A stretch of DNA of 64,000 nt from Aliamphritea spongicola (GTDB taxonomy: Bacteria > Pseudomonadota > Gammaproteobacteria > Pseudomonadales > Balneatricaceae): the NCBI GenBank assembly GCA_024347235.1, contig AP025283.1, forward strand, positions 2,170,001-2,234,000, read 5' to 3'. Below, piece after piece: positions 58,882 to 64,000 of the stretch; positions within the stretch are counted from its first letter, which is position 1; each line of letters opens with the position of its first letter. The position numbers and the translations under genes were made by a program. The notes under the pieces were generated by a model. That model ran no database searches. It was not told the origin of the DNA and saw only the letters and a list, made by a program, of their open reading frames with translations.

Positions 58882-59776
58882 CTATATCAACGATAACAGC
58901 CACTTTCTGAAATACTCTGCGCCTTGTTTGGGGCGGGCGGTTTGTTCTGGTTCCAGCATCAGGAACTGGGAGGTGGTTTCTACGCTGGTGCTGACGGGTT
59001 TGATTAACAGGCCGCTGGCCAGGTAGTCATCGACCAGGTTTTCCCAGCCCAGTGCCAGGCCCTGGCCGTTCAGTGCTGACTGTATTACCAGCAGGTAGTT
59101 GTTGATGTTCATCCGCGGGCCCGCGTCTGCTTTGTACTCAATGTTGCAGGCCCGGAACCATGCTTGCCAGCTGAGCCATTCTTCACCGACTTCCAGCGTG
59201 AGCAGGGTGCCTTTGAGCATGTCTTCGGTGTGTTGGATATGCGGATTCTTTTCCAGATAGCCCGGGCTGCACACCGGGAATACGTTTTCTGCAAACAGTG
59301 GGGTAGCGGTGAGATCTGCTGGCGCTTCGTGACAGAAGAACAGGGCGATATCGAATTCGTTATGGCGGATGTCTTTTAGGAGTCGACCGCCAGTATGCGT
59401 ACGTCTATATCCGGGTGGAGTTCCTGAAAGGCGTTAAACCGGGGCAGTAACCAGAAGGAAGCCATCGCATGGGTGGTAACGACGGTGACCTGTTGGTCGC
59501 CTTGCCATTGCAGGATGTTCCCGGTTGCACCTGCCACCAGTAACAGGGACTGTTGAATGCTGTCGTAGTATTCCATCCCTGTGCTGGTGAGGCTGAGGCT
59601 GCGTTTATCGCGGATAAACAGCTTGCGGCCCAGGTAATCTTCCAGATGGCGAATCTGGCGGCTGATGGCACCCTGGGTAACGTTAAGTTCGTCAGCGGCA
59701 CGGGTGAAGCTCAGATGCCGGGCGGCGGATTCAAATACCACTAGGCTGTTCAGCGGTGGCAGGGGCTGATACGCAT
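58882..59776 (-). CDS. LysR-family regulator (GcvA-like), frame-broken
   Basis: The N-terminal helix-turn-helix is LPPLNSLVVFESAARHLSFTRAADELNVTQGAISRQIRHLEDYLGRKLF. The effector domain includes VVTTHAMASFWLLPRFNAFQELHPDIDVRI, then FDIALFFCHEAPADL and PLFAENVFPVCSPGYLEKNP. The true start is ATG 59776 (MRISPLPPLNSL) after one base missing in a C run near 59762. A second break is near 59385. It is divergent from the Rieske oxygenase gene, the usual LysR arrangement, so it likely controls the oxygenase-dehydrogenase-rubredoxin operon. Confidence 0.88.
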
Positions 59777-60134
59777 AGAATTCTACAGGCTCTTATTGTT
59801 ATTTTTGTAATAGATCGTGGCCGTTTTTATATTTTTCAGTACCTGAAGAAGGTTCTTATGTCGGTACTGTTAGCCATATATCCTTTTATAATCCGGCAAT
59901 TTAGAGGCTTTCTTCCGGTTTTTCAATGTTGTTTGTTATGTATTACATTTTGTAATGAGTTGAGAGCGAATAAGTCGTTTGTCAGCTTTCCCGCTGCGCC
60001 GCTACTATTGACGGATAAACAGGGTATGCTTTGGCCATCCATCAGCAGTGCAACACTGCAAGGCTTAACAGCGTGCCTGAAAATAAGAATCCACCGGTTG
60101 TTGTATGTTTGCCGGTTCTGTTGAGAGCACACTT
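59777..60134. promoter_or_regulatory. Divergent promoter region, LysR / Rieske oxygenase
   Basis: This 358-base AT-rich gap has no convincing gene. It should hold LysR binding sites and promoters for both directions. No exact T-N11-A palindrome could be picked with confidence. Confidence 0.4.
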
Positions 60135-61315
60135 ATGACTGATTCAATGCAGCAAATCCCTCTGGCGACTCTGGACGCCGTGCGTAAACCGATCGCTGAA
60201 GCCAATGGCATGCCGAATGCGGTGTATGACGATCCGGCGATGTTTGAATACGAGCGCGATAACGTGCTGGGTAAAACCTGGGCGGGTCTGGCATTTGGCA
60301 GCGAGTTACCGAAAAAGGCTTTGCGAAACCAGTTGATTTCATGGGCTTGCCGCTGGCGATCATGCGCAACCGCGATGGCGAAATCAATGTGTTCCATAAC
60401 ATCTGCAGCCACCGGGGTATGATTCTGCTGCGGGAAGAAACCGAAGTGGAAGGTATGGTGCGTTGTCCGTATCACTCTTGGACATATGATCTGAACGGTA
60501 ACCTGAAAGGCACCCCACACATCGGCGGTGTTGGCGTACATAAGGCGGAAGGGTTTGTGTGTGAAAAGCACGGTCTGCGTAAGGTACGTTCAGCCATGTG
60601 GAATGACATTATCTTCATTAACCTGTCCGGTGACGGTGTACCGTTTGAAGAGTTTATTACCCCGTTGGTACAGCGCTGGGAAGAGTTCACCGGTAAAGGT
60701 GGCTTTGACAAGGTTCATGTAGCGCCGACTGGCAGCGCAATGGAACTGACAGTAATGGCGAACTGGAAGCTGGCGGTTGAAAACTACTGTGAAGCGTACC
60801 ACCTACCATGGGTTCACCCGAGCCTGAATACCTATTCACCGCTGGATCAGCACTACAACCTGATTGTGAATGACAATATGTCCGGGCAGGGTAGCTACAC
60901 CTATAACCTGTCTGACGTTGCCGGCACCAGCCTGCCACAGTTCACCGACTGGCCGCAGGATAAGATCCGTCAGGCAGAGTATGTGTCTCTGTATCCAAAC
61001 GTGCTGTTAGGTGTACAGGCGGATCACGTTTTCTCCATTATTCTGCAACCGCAGGCGAATAATAAGACCCTGGAAAAACTGCAGCTGGCTTACGTGGGTG
61101 AAGAAGCCTGCGGTGATAAGTATGCTGCTTGCCGTACCTCCGTGCTGGAAAGCTGGAAGGTGGTATTCGGTGAAGATGTATTTGCTGTGGAAGGTATGCA
61201 GAACGGCCGTAAATCGCCGGCGTTTGAAGGCGGTGTATTCTCTCCGGTACTGGATGGTCCGACCCATCACTTCCACCAGTGGGTGGCGAACCGTTATGCT
61301 GAGTCGATGGCCTGA
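60135..61315 (+). CDS. Rieske non-haem iron oxygenase, alpha subunit, frame-broken
   Basis: The N-terminal Rieske domain has the [2Fe-2S] ligands in NICSHRGMIL and RCPYHSWTYDLNGNLKG (C-x-H ... C-x2-H). The catalytic domain has NWKLAVENYCEAYHLPWVHPSL, giving the two iron His residues, and the fold ends near FSPVLDGPTHHFHQWVANRY. One missing base near 60320 joins two frames (SELPKKGFAKPVDFMGLPLAI expected). About 393 residues. Downstream are an aldehyde dehydrogenase and a rubredoxin-reductase fusion. Relatives include aromatic-ring and N-demethylating (betaine, stachydrine, carnitine) oxygenases. Release of an aldehyde would explain the next gene, but the substrate is unknown. Confidence 0.88.
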
Positions 61316-61336
61316 TCAGACTGACTGGAGTAAATC

Positions 61337-62770
61337 ATGACAGAAGTGAAACACTGGCAGAATTTTATTGCTGGCGAATGGGTTGATGGCAGTGAAAGCA
61401 TTGACGTATACGACCCGGCAACCGGAGAAGTATTTGCCAGCATGGCGGCTGCTGATGCCGCTGATATCGACCGGGCAGTTCAGGCTGCCCGGGCCTGTGT
61501 TGCCAGCGGTGAACTGACGGACTGCCGCCCGGCAGTTCGCGCTGAAATGCTGCATCGCATTGCCGCTGAGATCCGGGCGCTGGCGGAAGAGGGCGCGCCG
61601 CTGCTGGTGCAGGAGAGCGGAAAATCCCTAGACGATGCCATGGGTGAGTTCACCACCGCGGCCCGTTACTTTGAATACTATGCCGGTATGGCGGATAAGA
61701 TCGAAGGTAAATCCATTCCACTGGGTAATGACTACGTCGATTTCACCTATTACGAACCGATGGGTGTATCTGCACAGATAGTCCCGTGGAATTTCCCGGT
61801 AGATATCTGCGCCCGTTCACTGGCCCCCGCACTGGCAGCCGGTAATGCGGTGGTCGTGAAAACACCGGAAAACACACCGCTGGCAATGCTGTTGCTGGCG
61901 AAAGCCTGCCAGAATGCCGGCCTGCCGGACGGTGCTCTGAGCATCATCAACGGTTACGGCCACAGTACTGGCGCACAGCTGGTGGCGCATCCTGGCATCG
62001 ACCAGATCGTGTTTACCGGTTCAGTAGCCACCGGGCAGGCTATTCTGCGCTGCGCCGCAGACCGCGCGCTGCCATGCGTAATGGAGCTGGGCGGTAAGTC
62101 TGCCGCCGTGGTGTTTAATGATGCGGATATGGATCAGCTGTTAAGCAGCGTGAAGTGGGGCATCTTCTTCAATGCCGGGCAAGTATGTTCTGCTATGTCG
62201 CGCATGCTGGTGCAGCGGGCTATTTATGATCAGGTGGTTGCAGCGGTTAAAGATCTGTCCGAAAGTTTGCAAATGGGCGCTGGTATGGACAATGCCGACC
62301 TGACGCCACTGGCCTCTGCGGATCAGCAAAACCGGGTTGCCAGTATTGTTAACCGCGCTAAAGAAGAAGGGGCGCGTCTGGTGACGGGCGGCGATGTACC
62401 ACAACGGGCCGGTTACTTCTTTGAAGCCACCGTGTTTGCTGATGTGACCCCTGACATGAGCATCTTCCGGGACGAAGTGTTTGGCCCGGTACTGGCTATC
62501 ACACCGTTTGATACCGAAGAAGAAGCCTGGGAACTGGCGAACGGCACCGAGTTTGGTTTGGTTGCCGGTGTATTCACCCACGACCTTACCCGTGCCATGC
62601 GGGCAAGCCGCAAGCTGCAGGCCGGTCAGGTGTTCGTTAACGAGTGGTATGCCGGTGGGATCGAAACGCCGTTTGGTGGCATTAAGTTATCCGGTTATGG
62701 CCGTGAAAAAGGCCAGGAAGCACTGTACAGCTACGTACATACCAAGAACGTGGCAATCCGTGTGACCTGA
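61337..62770 (+). CDS. Aldehyde dehydrogenase of the Rieske operon
   Basis: The intact 477-residue frame opens KHWQNFIAGEWVDGSESIDVYDPATGEVF. It has QIVPWNFPVDICARSLAPALAAGNAVVVKTPENTPLAML, the VFTGSVATGQ loop, the Glu motif VMELGGKSAAV, the catalytic Cys in NAGQVCSAMSRMLV and a C-terminal ETPFGGIKLSGYGREKGQEAL. It starts 21 bases after the oxygenase stop, so the two are co-transcribed, and ends at a strong terminator. By neighbourhood its aldehyde is a product of the Rieske reaction. Confidence 0.93.
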   Translation: MTEVKHWQNFIAGEWVDGSESIDVYDPATGEVFASMAAADAADIDRAVQAARACVASGELTDCRPAVRAEMLHRIAAEIRALAEEGAPLLVQESGKSLDDAMGEFTTAARYFEYYAGMADKIEGKSIPLGNDYVDFTYYEPMGVSAQIVPWNFPVDICARSLAPALAAGNAVVVKTPENTPLAMLLLAKACQNAGLPDGALSIINGYGHSTGAQLVAHPGIDQIVFTGSVATGQAILRCAADRALPCVMELGGKSAAVVFNDADMDQLLSSVKWGIFFNAGQVCSAMSRMLVQRAIYDQVVAAVKDLSESLQMGAGMDNADLTPLASADQQNRVASIVNRAKEEGARLVTGGDVPQRAGYFFEATVFADVTPDMSIFRDEVFGPVLAITPFDTEEEAWELANGTEFGLVAGVFTHDLTRAMRASRKLQAGQVFVNEWYAGGIETPFGGIKLSGYGREKGQEALYSYVHTKNVAIRVT

Positions 62771-62776
62771 TGTGAC

Positions 62777-62808
62777 AGCCCGGCGGTTTTACCCGCGCCG
62801 GGCTTTTG
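62777..62808 (+). terminator. Rho-independent terminator after the aldehyde dehydrogenase
   Basis: AGCCCGGCG and CGCCGGGCT arms (9 bp) with a 10-base loop are followed by TTTT, starting 6 bases after the stop. The rubredoxin-reductase gene therefore probably has its own promoter in 62809-62913. Confidence 0.85.
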
Positions 62809-62913
62809 TGTATTAACGCCATGTTTTGAACAGTTGATTGTTTTAACTGGCGAAAAGGGCAATTGTTAGTTTTAATCAGAGGAAACAGGGGTTTCCGGGG
62901 AGAGGAGTAGCGC

Positions 62914-64000
62914 GTGAGAAAATGGCTCTGTGTGGTGTGTGGTTTGATTTACGACGAGGCCACAGGCTGGCCGGATGATGGCATTATGGCGGGTACCCGC
63001 TGGGAAGACGTCCCCGATGACTGGCTGTGCCCGGATTGTGGCGTCGGTAAAGCCGACTTCGAAATGATTGAAATCACTGAGTCACCGGTAGCTGCTGCCG
63101 CTGCGCCTGCTGAATCTGTTTCTGAATCCCCAATGGCTGCTGTGCTGAACGATGAGCCGCCGGTTGTGATCGTTGGCAGTGGTTTTGCCGGTTATACACT
63201 GGCAGAAACCCTGCGCGAAAAAGCCCCGCAGAAACCAATTATTGTTTTCACCTCTGATGACGGTGCTAACTATTCCAAGCCGGGCCTTTCTAACGCCCTG
63301 ACCCGCGGTAAAACTGCACCCGAGCTGGTGACGGAAACCGCGCTGCAAATCGAGCAGCGGCTCAACATTCGCGTTTACACCCGTGTTCAGGCTGAACGCA
63401 TCGATGCTGATGCCCATGTGCTGCACACGGATATTGGCGAACAGGTCTACAGCAAGCTGATTCTGACCACCGGCGCGGCACCAATACGTTTACCGCTGGC
63501 AGGCACTGGCGCGTCAGATGTGCTGAGTGTTAACGACCTGACGGACTACCGGGTGATGCGTGCCCGCCTGGAAGGAGCCAAAAGGTATGCATTATCGGTA
63601 ATGGCCTGATTGGCTGTGAGTTTGCCAATGACCTGAGTAATCAGGGGCTGGATGTCACCGTAGTCGGCCTGGGTGATTGGGCCATGCAGGGCCTGATTCC
63701 CCAGCAGGTGGGTGAAGCATTGCAGGCGAAGCTTTCGGCTCAGGGTGTCAGCTGGCAGCTGCAAACCAGTGTTGAGATTGTTGACCAGGCAGCATCCGGT
63801 TACCGCCTGACCCTGACCAGCGGCGAAATTGTTGAGGCCGATCTGGTTATTTCCGCAGTAGGCCTTAAACCGCGTACTGAACTGGCACAAACCGCCGGTG
63901 TCGACTGTGGCCGGGGCATTAAGGTGAACGGTGGTCTGCGCACAAATGTTGCCGATATCTATGCACTGGGTGATTGTGCTGAACTGCAGGGTAAAGTGCT
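62914..64000 (+). CDS. Rubredoxin fused to FAD/NAD rubredoxin reductase (3' end outside window), frame-broken
   Basis: Residues 1-50 are a complete rubredoxin: KWLCVVCGLIYDEATGWPDDGI (C-x2-C) and WLCPDCGVGKADFE (C-x2-C). A linker of about 30 residues rich in A, E, S and P follows. Then comes a pyridine-nucleotide disulfide oxidoreductase-type FAD enzyme: PVVIVGSGFAGYTLAETLREK (FAD motif), NYSKPGLSNALTRGKT, ILTTGAAPIRL, the NAD motif VIGNGLIGCEFANDL after one base missing near 63592, and LGDCAELQG. Separate rubA and rubredoxin reductase genes are the usual arrangement. It may power the Rieske oxygenase upstream or an alkane/other oxygenase; that link is inference. Confidence 0.88.

Overview
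The window looks like a chromosome segment from a marine gammaproteobacterium, most like Oceanospirillales/Oceanospirillaceae. The grounds are the mix of TRAP and tripartite tricarboxylate (TTT) transporters with linked UspA proteins, a 4-hydroxyphenylacetate (HPA) catabolic cluster, Rieske and rubredoxin genes, and a Wzx/Wzy exopolysaccharide locus. Genus cannot be fixed from the sequence alone. A property of the whole window governs how it must be read: about ninety reading-frame breaks interrupt otherwise well-conserved genes. In every case that could be checked, the break is repaired by adding back one (sometimes two) missing bases; none clearly needs a base removed. The breaks are therefore most likely deletion-type sequence errors, not pseudogenes. 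Gene limits below are those of the restored genes, with approximate break positions given in each entry.

Layout. (1) 1-4.6 kb, + strand: type I secretion genes (HlyC-like acyltransferase, ABC exporter, HlyD-like adaptor), then small SnoaL-like and MEKHLA genes. (2) 4.6-8.3 kb, - strand: uspA-tctC-tctB-tctA, a TTT carboxylate uptake operon. (3) 8.7-11.5 kb, - strand: aldehyde dehydrogenase and an outer-membrane porin. (4) 11.7-13.4 kb: a PDC-type sensor membrane protein and two small unknown genes. (5) 13.7-16.8 kb, - strand: LuxR-type regulator, class III PLP enzyme of the phospho-lyase (AGXT2L) type and an APH-family kinase, which together look like a kinase/phospho-lyase module for an amino alcohol. 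(6) 17-37.4 kb: a complete HPA meta-cleavage pathway: C1-type flavin reductase, HpaA, C2-type oxygenase, AEC permease, succinate-semialdehyde dehydrogenase, HpaH, HpaI, HpaG1, HpaG2, HpaE, HpaF, TRAP transporter, UspA, two related membrane proteins, MFS exporter, GlcG-like protein, HpaD and HpaR. (7) 37.6-38.5 kb: a second LigB-type dioxygenase carrying a Tat-like signal. (8) 38.6-57.8 kb: an exopolysaccharide/capsule locus whose AT-rich core (about 49-57.8 kb) carries a polymerase, a KpsS-like protein, a GT4, an epimerase, kdsA-kdsC-kdsB-kdsD and a flippase. (9) 57.8-64 kb: galE, a LysR regulator, and a Rieske oxygenase, aldehyde dehydrogenase and rubredoxin-reductase fusion running off the end.

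How the parts work together. HPA is hydroxylated by C1/C2, cleaved by HpaD and processed by HpaE, HpaG1/G2, HpaF, HpaH and HpaI to pyruvate and succinate semialdehyde; the dehydrogenase at 21.7 kb then makes succinate. A palindrome close to TTAACATRTTAA occurs at eleven places, in front of almost every HPA transcription unit and in front of hpaR itself, so it is probably the HpaR operator. A second repeat, AAAAGTACMA, lies where an HpaA activator would bind. A different palindrome (ATCAACC-NGAT-GGTTGAT) lies upstream of the TTT operon and of the aldehyde dehydrogenase/porin operon, with a weaker copy upstream of the phospho-lyase/kinase operon. That links regions 2, 3 and 5 as one possible catabolic regulon of unknown substrate.

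No rRNA, tRNA, CRISPR array, insertion sequence or replication origin was recognised.
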